Shown: positions 28,124 through 36,222 of the stretch, piece after piece
How the letters are laid out: each line of letters starts with the position of its first letter
How positions within the stretch are numbered: the stretch's first letter is position 1
Assembly (NCBI GenBank): GCA_039555135.1
Contig: CP114179.1
Coordinates: 434,001-498,000 of the forward strand
Direction of reading: 5' to 3'
Source: Phycisphaeraceae bacterium D3-23
GTDB lineage: Bacteria; Planctomycetota; Phycisphaerae; Phycisphaerales; Phycisphaeraceae
DNA length: 64,000 nt
Notes under the pieces: model-generated
The model's database searches: none
The model's input: only the letters and a program-made list of their open reading frames with translations
Told to the model about the DNA's origin: nothing
Program-made: the position numbers and the translations under genes

Positions 28124-28141
28124 GCCCCGACTTGCCGGGGC
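28124..28141. terminator. Stem-loop between propeller genes 1 and 2
   Basis: GCCCCG and CGGGGC pair around a six-base loop (ACTTGC) in the 141-base gap between the two leftward beta-propeller genes. There is no T-run in either direction. It may attenuate transcription or stabilise mRNA; the sequence alone does not decide. Confidence 0.4.
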
Positions 28142-28201
28142 TTGGAGAGGTCCTTGCGGGCCAGGCGAACGTGCGGCAGGTCCGCCGCTTCGCCGGGCCG
28201 G

Positions 28202-29407
28202 TCAGTCTCGGGCGTCGATGCAGACGAGTCGGCCCCGGCTGCCGCGGATGTAGAGCAAGCCGTTGGCCAGGGTCGGCGCGGTCCAGATCGTGTCGTCGCC
28301 CTCGATAACCCGGGCCCGGCCGATCGGGTTGAAGCCCTCCGGGGACGCGGGCGCGATGATCACCTCGCCGTTATCCGCCAAGACGATGAGGTTCTCGCCG
28401 GCGAGGATGCACGTGCCCCGGCCCATCCCCGCCTGTTCCCAGACATCGTCGCCGGTCTCGGTATCGATGCAGGTCAGCTTGCTTGAGTTAAAGCCGAAGA
28501 GGTAGCCTTCGTGGAAGATGCTGGTACACATCTGGTTCTTGAGTTTCCTGTTCTCCCAGAGCAGCTCGAGCGCGCCGTCGTTGAACCGCAGCATAGCGCA
28601 GCCGGTGTTGTAGTCCGAGGAGATGAAGATCTTGTCCCCGTCGACGATCACGGGCGTCGCGGCATTGATCCCGTGTTCGGTCTCCCATGCGTGGTGGGCG
28701 ACGACCCGGCCCGAGCGTCGCTCAACGATGTGCAGCCCGGTGCGCGGGAAGACGGCGAGGTATTCCTCGCCATCGACGGTAAAAGGGGCGGGCGTAGAGT
28801 AGGCCGGCCCGAGATCACGCGTGGACCAGACCTCCCGGCCGTCCACTTTGTTCAAGGCGATGACCTTGCCGATGTCCAGGTACAAGACATCACCGATGAT
28901 GACCGGCGAGCCGGAGAAGCCCCAGGTCGGGACATCGACGTCGTACAACCCGGCCAGGTCCTTTTGCCACACGATGTCCCCATCGTCGACGTCGTAGCAA
29001 ACCAGCCGGCCATCGCGCGCCTTGTGGTAGACCCGGCCGTCAGAAACTGCGGCGGTGCCCGAGGGGCCGCCGACATTGAGGTTGTCGTACTTGTCGGTCG
29101 TGAACGACCGGGACCAGTTTAGTTCGCCCGTTTCGGTATCGAAACAGAAGAACGTTGTCTCGCCGTCGTCCCAGCCGGCGGTGAAGGCCCGGCCGTCGGC
29201 GATGGTGATGCCTGTGAACCCGACGCCCAACTCCGCGGACCAGGCCACTTCATGCCCGCCCTGCGTAAATGCCGGGTCGAAGCCCTCGCCCGAGGTCGTG
29301 CCGTCGCGTTCCGGGCCAAGCCAGTTGGGCCAGTCGGCGGCATGGGCCGTAGCTACACAGCCCAAAAAGATTGCCAGTGAGAGTGTCAGGACCTGATCAA
29401 GTTTCAT
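28202..29407 (-). CDS. Secreted PQQ-like beta-propeller protein (propeller 2)
   Basis: 401 residues from the ATG complementary to 29405-29407. A signal peptide (MKLDQVLTLSLAIFLGCVATAHA) is followed by ADWPNWLGPERDGTTS, the same type of opening as its neighbour. Propeller blades show FDTETGELNWSRS, YDVDDGDIVWQKD, LNKVDGREVW and IDTETGDDVWEQA. Cys occurs in several blades but without a recognisable haem or PQQ-binding motif. It probably acts in the periplasm. It follows the prepilin-like gene by 64 bases and is in the same direction, so cotranscription is likely. The frame is open further upstream to 29716, but that part overlaps the prepilin gene in another frame and is discounted. Confidence 0.85.
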   Translation of the reverse strand: MKLDQVLTLSLAIFLGCVATAHAADWPNWLGPERDGTTSGEGFDPAFTQGGHEVAWSAELGVGFTGITIADGRAFTAGWDDGETTFFCFDTETGELNWSRSFTTDKYDNLNVGGPSGTAAVSDGRVYHKARDGRLVCYDVDDGDIVWQKDLAGLYDVDVPTWGFSGSPVIIGDVLYLDIGKVIALNKVDGREVWSTRDLGPAYSTPAPFTVDGEEYLAVFPRTGLHIVERRSGRVVAHHAWETEHGINAATPVIVDGDKIFISSDYNTGCAMLRFNDGALELLWENRKLKNQMCTSIFHEGYLFGFNSSKLTCIDTETGDDVWEQAGMGRGTCILAGENLIVLADNGEVIIAPASPEGFNPIGRARVIEGDDTIWTAPTLANGLLYIRGSRGRLVCIDARD

Positions 29408-29459
29408 GGTTTGAACCCCTATCGAGTCAGGCGAAGGAGTGCCCGGGGAGGGCATCGAT

Positions 29460-29475
29460 GTGATTTCGAAATCAC
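29460..29475. repeat. 16-base perfect palindrome at a stop codon
   Basis: GTGATTTCGAAATCAC is a perfect inverted repeat without a spacer. It overlaps the stop codon (complement of 29472-29474) of the prepilin-like gene and lies 53 bases upstream of the propeller 2 start. It could be a dimeric regulator site for propeller 2 or an RNA hairpin end. No second copy was noticed in the window. Confidence 0.35.
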
Positions 29476-30257
29476 TCAGGCCGATCGGCCGCGTTGAAGA
29501 CCCCCAGCATCTTATCGATGGCGGTGTAGATGTCGGTGCCGATGATGTTCGCTTCGTAGCGCCCGTCGTTGTTGTCGCGCGACTCGGCGTGGCCGTCGGC
29601 GAAGGCAATGTTGACGAAACTCCGCTTGTGGTTGCTGCGGTGGAAAAACGTGTAAAAGGAGGAGCCCGGCGTGAGGATAAAATTGTTGTCGGCAAAGAGC
29701 GCCGTGATCGGGTCACCGTTGACGTTGGTGCCCAACTGCGACAGCTTGGGGGGGCCGTTCATCGGTACACCATTGAAGTTCTGATTGACCAGGCTGCCGA
29801 GGGTGTTGCCGGCGTGCCGATAGATGTAGCCGCTGATTGCCGACCCTGTGCCCACCGCGTCGAGTTCTTCCTGGATCAGCACGTCCTGGTCGCTGCCGGG
29901 ACAGAAGAGCACTTCGGGCACCTCGCTGAGGTAGTCCTCGAGCATCAGCCCGGCACCGACGGGATAGCCGTTCTTGTCCGAGATCAGGCTGGTGGTCATG
30001 CCGTTGACGACGTAGAAGTCGTCGCCGCCGTTGAGTTGGCCACCGCCCGGCTCCTCGGGGCCGTAGGGGATCCGGTCGTCGTGATCGCCGGCATACTGGT
30101 GGACGCCGGTCAAGAGCTGCCGCTGGTTGCTCAGGCACACCGACCCACGGGCCGACGCCCTCGCGGACACCAGCACCGGCAGGAGCAGACCGATCAGTAC
30201 GGCGATGATCGAGATCACCACCAGTAACTCGATCAGCGTGAAGGCCAGATGCTTCAT
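29472..30257 (-). CDS. Prepilin-type N-terminal cleavage/methylation domain protein
   Basis: 261 residues. [27 protein letters not shown] (cut: the key part is the [10 protein letters not shown] motif) is a type IV pilin/pseudopilin signal processed by prepilin peptidase before Phe. The globular part has CLSNQRQLL and [10 protein letters not shown], typical of the planctomycete prepilin-like families, and a C-terminal FADGHAES box equivalent to the H-X9-DG motif. Such proteins are abundant in planctomycetes and are presumed pseudopilins or surface fibres of unknown job. It sits 39 bases after the PEP-CTERM gene in the same direction. Confidence 0.88.
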   Translation of the reverse strand: MKHLAFTLIELLVVISIIAVLIGLLLPVLVSARASARGSVCLSNQRQLLTGVHQYAGDHDDRIPYGPEEPGGGQLNGGDDFYVVNGMTTSLISDKNGYPVGAGLMLEDYLSEVPEVLFCPGSDQDVLIQEELDAVGTGSAISGYIYRHAGNTLGSLVNQNFNGVPMNGPPKLSQLGTNVNGDPITALFADNNFILTPGSSFYTFFHRSNHKRSFVNIAFADGHAESRDNNDGRYEANIIGTDIYTAIDKMLGVFNAADRPE

Positions 30258-30296
30258 CTCAATAGCGCTCTATCGCGGTCTGATCTCACAGGAAAC

Positions 30297-31196
30297 TCAG
30301 GCACGTGCTCGGCGCCGTCGAACAAACAAGGCACCCGCCGCGAGCAGCAGCGTCGCGGTGGCCGGCTCGGGTACGGCCTGCGATGACAGCCGGGCGTTAT
30401 CGACATTGTAGGTCCCGTCCTCCCCGCCGACCTGCATCACGCGCACCGACACCCGCCTGCCCAGCACATCAGCGGTGACGTCGTCGGCCAAGAGTTCAAC
30501 CGTGTAGTCGCTGAGCAGCGGGAATGTCGAGAGGACGTCTGCCTGCAGGACCTCTGTTTCGGCGAGGCCGACGAACTGGTGGATGCCGGGATCGAACGTG
30601 TCCAGGTCAAAGCCCTCATCGGTGAAGTAGCCGATCTCCAGCACCACCGTGGAGCCCTCGCCGGCGGCGAACAGCGCGCCCGAACCGACCGAGAGTGTAA
30701 AGCTGTAGTCCGTCTGCGTCTCAAAGTCTGCGCCGGACATCTGTGCGATCGATGCGACATCCGTGGCCAGCGTACCGTTGGCGTTTGGGTTGACGACCAG
30801 GAACCCGATATGTTCACCGTCGACCATTTCGGCCGGCAATGCGGGGATCACGATCGGGTCCCCGCCTCCGGGGTTTGGGAACACGGTCTCACGGTTCAGG
30901 AATCGGCCGGTATCGTTCTGGCCCTCCACGCCGAACCGGTTGTAAACCGGCCCGGTCGTGACCCAGCCCTCCTCGAACTCGTTCGTAGTCGTCGCGAACG
31001 GGTCGCCGAAGTTCGGGTCGCCCGGCTGGGGCTCTACGATCGGCGGGTCCTCAAACGAATGGTTGGCCAGGAAAATGTCACCCGCCATCACAGGTGTCGT
31101 GATGAGGAAAGTCACCGCCAGCACGGACAGCCCACGCATCATGTCGCCGGCACGGCCAGGGGCGAGGGGGAACATCGTTTTCTTCACCGGGATCAT
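30297..31196 (-). CDS. PEP-CTERM sorting domain protein, secreted
   Basis: About 299 residues from the ATG complementary to 31194-31196, which has GGAG seven bases before it (an ATG at 31208 is an alternative). The N-terminus has a hydrophobic export segment (GLSVLAVTFLITTPVMA). The C-terminus VPEPATATLLLAAGALFVRRRRARA has the full PEP-CTERM plan: VPEP, a transmembrane helix, then a basic tail, which directs exosortase-dependent sorting to the envelope. The middle is an acidic beta-rich domain (NHSFEDPPI...DGTYNVDNARL) resembling carbohydrate-binding-like jelly rolls in this protein class. Exact ligand is unknown. It follows the MarR gene by about 112 bases. Confidence 0.87.
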   Translation of the reverse strand: MIPVKKTMFPLAPGRAGDMMRGLSVLAVTFLITTPVMAGDIFLANHSFEDPPIVEPQPGDPNFGDPFATTTNEFEEGWVTTGPVYNRFGVEGQNDTGRFLNRETVFPNPGGGDPIVIPALPAEMVDGEHIGFLVVNPNANGTLATDVASIAQMSGADFETQTDYSFTLSVGSGALFAAGEGSTVVLEIGYFTDEGFDLDTFDPGIHQFVGLAETEVLQADVLSTFPLLSDYTVELLADDVTADVLGRRVSVRVMQVGGEDGTYNVDNARLSSQAVPEPATATLLLAAGALFVRRRRARA

Positions 31197-31308
31197 CTCT
31201 TTCTCCATACCGAATACTGAATGCGATCACCAATACAGACCGGCAATGCCTCGGCATGTTACACCTTCAGTAACTCAAAGCAATAACAAGCCGCTGTTCG
31301 CCACCGGC

Positions 31309-31803
31309 CTACCTGCTCTTGCCAGTCGGCTCCGATTCGTCCTCCAATGCCGCCTGACAAGCACCCGCAAGGCATTCGAGTTGCTTCAGAAACCGTTCAC
31401 GCTCGCCCGATGGGATGGCGGAGAGGACCTGTTGCTGCAGCTCCATGGCAACAGGCCGACTCCTGGCATAGGCCCTTCGGCCCTTGGGGGTGACCGAAAC
31501 AAGCCGGGCCCGGCGGTCGCGCGGGTCGGTCTTGCGGCGGAGCAGCCCGTCCGAGCGCATCCGCTCAACAAGGGCGGCGATCGTGTTGGGGTCGCTCGCC
31601 ATCAGCGAACAGATCTCCGACTGCCTCATGCCTCCGCGGCCGGCTTCCTCCAGCCACCGCAGTACTGTGAACTGGTTGGGGGTGAGCCCGTGGGTGGCCA
31701 GCCTCTTGCGGAATGCCTGGTTCAGTCCATACCAGCATCGCCGAAGCAGCGGCGGCAAGCGGCGTCGGCCTGGGTCATCAATCGGGGGTTGGGGGTTGTC
31801 CAT
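31309..31803 (-). CDS. MarR-family transcriptional regulator
   Basis: 164 residues, winged helix-turn-helix. The recognition region is LTPNQFTVLRWLEEAG...MASDPNTIAALVERMRSDGLL and the wing is DPRDRRARLVSVTPKG with the conserved D-x-R. MarR proteins are usually dimeric repressors released by small, often phenolic, ligands such as hydroxybenzoates or salicylate. It is transcribed divergently from the large operon at 31916 with a 112-base shared control region. That arrangement strongly suggests it controls both itself and the operon, which encodes a chorismate-lyase-like and other aromatic-acid enzymes. Ligand is inferred, not shown. Confidence 0.92.
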   Translation of the reverse strand: MDNPQPPIDDPGRRRLPPLLRRCWYGLNQAFRKRLATHGLTPNQFTVLRWLEEAGRGGMRQSEICSLMASDPNTIAALVERMRSDGLLRRKTDPRDRRARLVSVTPKGRRAYARSRPVAMELQQQVLSAIPSGERERFLKQLECLAGACQAALEDESEPTGKSR

Positions 31804-31841
31804 CGAACGAGCATATAGTCTACCACTCGCCGGCTTTGGGC

Positions 31842-31869
31842 TTGACTAAAAAGTACGTGTACGTTTATT
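31842..31869 (+). promoter_or_regulatory. Predicted promoter and MarR operator of the large operon
   Basis: TTGACT (31842-31847), 16-base spacer, TTTATT (31864-31869) gives a fair sigma-70-type promoter 47 bases upstream of the lipoprotein propeller start. The spacer contains a direct repeat GTACGTGTACGT (31852-31863). Sitting between -35 and -10 in the divergent region next to a marR gene, it is the best candidate operator for repression. The region 31804-31870 is clearly more AT-rich than surrounding DNA. Confidence 0.5.
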
Positions 31870-31915
31870 CTTTAGGTCGCTCCCCCGGTCCTCACACATC
31901 CAGCAGGGGTCGATC

Positions 31916-34342
31916 ATGCCCAAATGTCTGCTCTCACGCCTGCCCTACGTTCTGCTGCTCGCCGCCGCGTGCCTCGCCATCGGGGCGTGCGCACACACCG
32001 CCAACCCTCCAGCACCGTCGCCGGTCACCGGGACGCTCAACTGGCGCGGCGTTCAACAGGACGGCACCAGCCCGCAGACAGGCCTGCCCGCCAGGGCCGT
32101 CCGCGTGGGTGAGGGTGCCAACCTGCGGTGGACACTGGACACACCCGGACGCGGTACCGCAACCGTCGCCGAGTACCCCGATGGGCCGCGCCTATACGCC
32201 ATCGGCTACCCCGGAGACGGCGCAGAACTGCTCGAAACCCTCTACTGCCTGGACCCCGAGACCGGCGAAGTCATCTGGCAGCGCGGCTACGCGGACTTCA
32301 TCTCGGATATCGTCTACAACCGGTACTCGATCGGTGCCCCCACCATCGACCCGGACACCGGCAACGTCTTCTTCCAGACCTCGCCGGGCCTGGTCATGGC
32401 CCTCGACCGCGACGGGAACCAGCTCTGGCAGGTCTCACTCATGGAGACCTACGGCAAACTGACTTTCCCCAACGGCCGTACCGGCGTCATCACGATTGAT
32501 GGCGACCTGGCCATCGTCAACTGCATCTCAACCAACTGGGGCCTTGAGGGCCCGGCCCGCAACCGCTTCTACGCCTTCAATAAGAACTCCGGAGAGCTGG
32601 TCTGGTCCTCCACGCCCGGCGTCGGCCCGCCGTTTCTGAAGGACTCGTCGTTCTCGACACCCTGTATCGAAAACCGCCAGGGCTACCGCGTGTTCTACGC
32701 CGGGACCGGCTGCGGGAACCTCGTCTGCGTGAATATCCGCACCGGCCAGCCGATGTGGCGGTATCAGATGTCCTTCGGCGGGGTCAACGCTTCGCCCGTG
32801 ATCTACGACAACGGCACGCCGGACGACCCGGCCGACGACCTGGTCATCCAGGTCCACGGCAAGGAGAACGTCGGCGACACCGGCCGGGGCTATATGATCG
32901 CAATCAAGGCCGATCAGGCCTTGGCCGCTGCGGTCGCGTCCGACGAGGAACCGCTGCAACTCGGGGCCGAGTCGGTCGCCTGGCGCAACGACGATGTGAG
33001 CATGTTCACCAGCTCGCCGACCCTGGCCGATGGCGTGGTGTACCAGTGCACACTCGAGGGCCTGCTGGTCGCCATCGACGCAAAAACCGGCGACACGCTC
33101 TGGGAGCAGAAGTTCGGCACCGACCAGCTCCACGCCTCGCCGTTGTACGCCGACGGGAAAATGTACCTGGCGATGTGGCACGACGGGCTCTACATCTTCG
33201 AGCCGACCCGTGAGGGGCCCGGACCGATCGAGCATATGGAGTTGGACGAGGAAGACCTGTGCATCGGCACCCCTTCGGCCTGGAACGGCAAGGTCTACCT
33301 GCACACGACCCGGCGGCTGTACTGTTTTGGCAACGCAAGCGGTGGCATTGAAGAAACCCGATCGCTCGCACCGTATGCCCAAGCTGGCCCGAGCTTTACC
33401 GATTCGGTGGATCGCGTAGCCTTGGTGATTCAGCCCGCCGAGTTCCTGATCAAACCGAGCGAGACTGTCCGCTTGGGCATACGGGGGGTCGATCAATACG
33501 GAAACCCGTTTCCGATACTGTCACGCAACACACCCGAAATCGCGCCTTGGATCCCGCCCACCGCGCGTGTCAGGGTCGAACTCGATGCCACCGTTTCGGG
33601 TGACGATGCGTCGGCATTACGCCACAGCATTACAGCTTCAGAGAACAACGCTCCTTCTGCAGGGGCGTTTAGAGCGACATCGAATGGGCTTTCCGGCACG
33701 ACGCGCGGCCGCATCCTACCGCTGCCGCCCTACCGCTTCGATTTCGAGGAGTCTGAACTCGGTGAGACCGACGCGACCGACAACGTCGCGTACGCCTACC
33801 CGCCGCTGCCCTGGCTCGGTGCGCGGCTCAAGTGGCAGGTCCGCGACGACCCGACCGACCCGGGCAACAACCAGGTGCTGGCCAAGACGCTGGACCGCGT
33901 GCTGTTCCAGCGGTCGATGATCTTCATGGGCCACGCCGACGACAGCGATTACACCGTCCAGGCCGACGTGATGACCGATGGCAACCGGCGTGGCGGCAGC
34001 GTGGTCGGCGTGATCAACCAGCGTTACATCATCGCCATCGACGCCAACAAGGACGTCGTCGAAGTCAGCTCCAACCCCAACCGCCTCGCGGTGACCGAGC
34101 CGTTCGAGGTGGAGCAGATGACCTGGTACACGATCAAGTCGATGGTCGTGCCCGGCGATGACGGCGACGGCACGGTCTACGTTAAGGTCTGGCCCCGCGG
34201 CGAGGACGAGCCCGAGCAGTGGACCATGACCGTCGAGGTGCCCAACATCCACACGCAGGGTGCCCCCGGCATCTACGGCTTCTCACCCCAGTCCCGCTTC
34301 CGAGTGTACGTTGATAATGTGACGGTGACACCTAACCCGTAA
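31916..34342 (+). CDS. PQQ-like beta-propeller lipoprotein with C-terminal jelly-roll-like domain (propeller 3)
   Basis: 808 residues. The signal peptide ends in a lipobox (AIGAC, Cys about residue 24), so it is probably membrane-anchored. Residues ~40-490 are a propeller with LDPETGEVIWQR, LDRDGNQLWQV, NKNSGELVW and IDAKTGDTLWEQ blades. Residues ~515-560 look like an Ig-like linker (IRGVDQYGNPFP). Residues ~610-805 form a beta-rich domain with DSDYTVQADVMTD, AIDANKDVVEV and a C-terminal VYVDNVTVTP, typical of LamG-like or concanavalin folds that bind carbohydrate. First gene of the rightward operon, just after the proposed promoter. Could be a surface receptor for a glycan or glycoconjugate; substrate unknown. 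Confidence 0.85.
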   Translation: MPKCLLSRLPYVLLLAAACLAIGACAHTANPPAPSPVTGTLNWRGVQQDGTSPQTGLPARAVRVGEGANLRWTLDTPGRGTATVAEYPDGPRLYAIGYPGDGAELLETLYCLDPETGEVIWQRGYADFISDIVYNRYSIGAPTIDPDTGNVFFQTSPGLVMALDRDGNQLWQVSLMETYGKLTFPNGRTGVITIDGDLAIVNCISTNWGLEGPARNRFYAFNKNSGELVWSSTPGVGPPFLKDSSFSTPCIENRQGYRVFYAGTGCGNLVCVNIRTGQPMWRYQMSFGGVNASPVIYDNGTPDDPADDLVIQVHGKENVGDTGRGYMIAIKADQALAAAVASDEEPLQLGAESVAWRNDDVSMFTSSPTLADGVVYQCTLEGLLVAIDAKTGDTLWEQKFGTDQLHASPLYADGKMYLAMWHDGLYIFEPTREGPGPIEHMELDEEDLCIGTPSAWNGKVYLHTTRRLYCFGNASGGIEETRSLAPYAQAGPSFTDSVDRVALVIQPAEFLIKPSETVRLGIRGVDQYGNPFPILSRNTPEIAPWIPPTARVRVELDATVSGDDASALRHSITASENNAPSAGAFRATSNGLSGTTRGRILPLPPYRFDFEESELGETDATDNVAYAYPPLPWLGARLKWQVRDDPTDPGNNQVLAKTLDRVLFQRSMIFMGHADDSDYTVQADVMTDGNRRGGSVVGVINQRYIIAIDANKDVVEVSSNPNRLAVTEPFEVEQMTWYTIKSMVVPGDDGDGTVYVKVWPRGEDEPEQWTMTVEVPNIHTQGAPGIYGFSPQSRFRVYVDNVTVTPNP

Positions 34343-34406
34343 GACCCCAGGTAGCCACGGCTGAACCCGGATGCACGCCGGTGGTACGCTGAAGACGGAG
34401 TTCAAC

Positions 34407-35969
34407 ATGACCAAGGCATCGACCTCGCTGATCGCATCGTTCTGTATTTATCTGTGTGCATCTGTGGTTGCAAACCATGCCTGGGCCGAGGACTGGCCGG
34501 TCTGGGGGCGCGACGCAAGCCGCAACATGGCCAGCGACGAACCGGGCACGATCCCCGTGGACTTCGCCCCGGGCGAGGAGATCGGCCGCAGCGGGCAGAT
34601 CGACCCGGAGTCGACCCGTCATGTCCGGTGGATCGCCAAGCTGGGCAGCCAGGCCTTCGGCAACCCCGTGGTCGCCGACGGGCGCATCCTGGTCGGCACA
34701 AACAACGAGTCGCCCCGCGACGACAAGTACCGGGGCGACCGCTCGGTGTTCTACTGCCTGGATGAAGCCACCGGCGAGATGATCTGGCAGCTGAACCTGC
34801 CCAAGCTCGGGGCCGGTAAGGTCAGCGACTGGGAGTTCCTGGGCATGTGTTCCAGCCCGGCGGTCGCAGGCGACAAGGTCTACGTCGTGACCAACCTCTG
34901 TGAGGTCGTCTGCCTCGATCTTAACGGGATGGCCAACGGCAACCAGGGCTTCCAGGATGAGGGTGCCTACTACGCAGGCGAGGGCAACCCGGCCCTCGAG
35001 ATCGGCCCGACGGACGCCGACGTGCTGTGGGTCTACGACATGCGTTCGGAGCTCAATGTCTTCCCACACAACATCACGTCCAACTCCTGCCTGGTGGTCG
35101 CCGGCGCGGTCTATGTCGCCACATCCAACGGCGTCGACTGGTCGCACATCAATGTCCCCACCCCCAACGCCCCGAGCCTGATCGCCCTCGACGCGGAAAC
35201 CGGCGAACTGGTCGGCGAGGACGGCGCGGGCATCGGCCCCAACATCCTGCACTGCAACTGGTCCAGCCCGTCCTACGGCGAGTTCGGCGGGCAGGAGACA
35301 ATCGTCTTCGGCGCGGGCGACGGCTTCCTCTATGGCTTCAGCCCCGACGCCGTGGAAGACGATGAGGGCTTTGCCATCCTCCCGACCCTCTGGAAGGTGG
35401 ATGGCAATCTACGGTCGTACCGCTTTGATGACAGCGGCGAACCGATCCCCTATGCCACGCCGCCCGGGCCGAGCGAGTTCATCGCCACGCCCGTGATCTA
35501 CGAGGGGCTGGTCTACGCCGCGATCGGCCAAGACCCCGAGCACGGCGAAGGCGTAGGCGCGCTCACCTGCGTCGATCCGACACAGGTCGATGGGGATGGC
35601 ACCGCGAAGATCGTCTGGCAGTTCACCGGCATCGGCCGGTCGATCTCGACCTGCTCGATCGTCGATGGGCTGGTCTTTGTCGCGGACTACGCAGGGCAGG
35701 TCTACTGCCTGGATGCTAAGACCGGCGCGTTGAATTGGACGCACGACACGCTGGGCCACATCTGGAGTTCGACGCTCGTAGCCGACGGCAAGGTGTTCCT
35801 GGGCAACGAGGACGGCATCCTGTACATCTTCGAGGCCAGCCCCGAGAAGAACCTGCTGATGGAGACCGAGTTTCCCGCGCCGATCTACTCCAGCGCGGTC
35901 TATGCGAATGGCACGTTCTACCTCGCGACTCAGTCGCACCTGTTCGCCATCTCGGCGGACGCGGAGTAA
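34407..35969 (+). CDS. Secreted PQQ-like beta-propeller protein (propeller 4)
   Basis: 520 residues from ATG 34407 (GGAG six bases upstream). Signal peptide ends near residue 27 (NHAWA), followed by EDWPVWGRDASRNM. Blades include LDEATGEMIWQLN, LDAETGELVGED, and LDAKTGALNWTHD; several sequences such as HCNWSSPSYGEFGG lie in loops. The N-terminal region (GTIPVDFAPGEEI) is larger than in propellers 1 and 2. Second gene of the operon, 64 bases after propeller 3 and 4 bases before the small DUF3311 gene, so it is probably cotranscribed with the transporter pair. No catalytic motif identified. Confidence 0.85.
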   Translation: MTKASTSLIASFCIYLCASVVANHAWAEDWPVWGRDASRNMASDEPGTIPVDFAPGEEIGRSGQIDPESTRHVRWIAKLGSQAFGNPVVADGRILVGTNNESPRDDKYRGDRSVFYCLDEATGEMIWQLNLPKLGAGKVSDWEFLGMCSSPAVAGDKVYVVTNLCEVVCLDLNGMANGNQGFQDEGAYYAGEGNPALEIGPTDADVLWVYDMRSELNVFPHNITSNSCLVVAGAVYVATSNGVDWSHINVPTPNAPSLIALDAETGELVGEDGAGIGPNILHCNWSSPSYGEFGGQETIVFGAGDGFLYGFSPDAVEDDEGFAILPTLWKVDGNLRSYRFDDSGEPIPYATPPGPSEFIATPVIYEGLVYAAIGQDPEHGEGVGALTCVDPTQVDGDGTAKIVWQFTGIGRSISTCSIVDGLVFVADYAGQVYCLDAKTGALNWTHDTLGHIWSSTLVADGKVFLGNEDGILYIFEASPEKNLLMETEFPAPIYSSAVYANGTFYLATQSHLFAISADAE

Positions 35970-35973
35970 CCCC

Positions 35974-36222
35974 GTGGGCCGATACACGATCTGGATCGCC
36001 GCCCTGCTGCTGTTTGTCCTGCACCAGGACTTCTGGAACTGGGGCAACCGCTCGCTGGTCTTCGGGTTCATGCCTGTCGGGCTTGCTTACCACGCGGGCT
36101 ACTCGGTCGCCGCGGCGCTGCTGTGGGCCGCGGCGGTGAGGTTTGCCTGGCCCAGCGATGTCGAGGCCTGGGCGGAGGACGCGCCGGCGGACACCGATGA
36201 CGGGGGCGAGCACACGGCATGA
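35974..36222 (+). CDS. DUF3311-type small membrane protein, symporter partner
   Basis: 82 residues starting at GTG 35974, 4 bases after the previous stop. Two hydrophobic helices (IWIAALLLFVLHQDFW and HAGYSVAAALLWAAAVRFAW) with the FxW..NR.LVFGFMPVGLAYHAGYS pattern of the DUF3311 family. DUF3311 genes are typically found directly before a sodium:solute symporter, as here, where the stop overlaps the next ATG (ATGA). Probably a small subunit of that transporter. The C-terminus is acidic. Confidence 0.82.
   Translation: MGRYTIWIAALLLFVLHQDFWNWGNRSLVFGFMPVGLAYHAGYSVAAALLWAAAVRFAWPSDVEAWAEDAPADTDDGGEHTA

Noticed and set aside
26783-29407. Propellers 1 and 2 as true PQQ-dependent dehydrogenases
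   Set aside because: The W-docking repeats are generic; no catalytic Asp/Cys-Cys or haem-binding motif of quinoprotein dehydrogenases was seen.
31852-31863. Perfect palindromic MarR operator
   Set aside because: The sequence is a direct repeat GTACGT GTACGT, not a full inverted repeat, so it is reported only as a candidate site.
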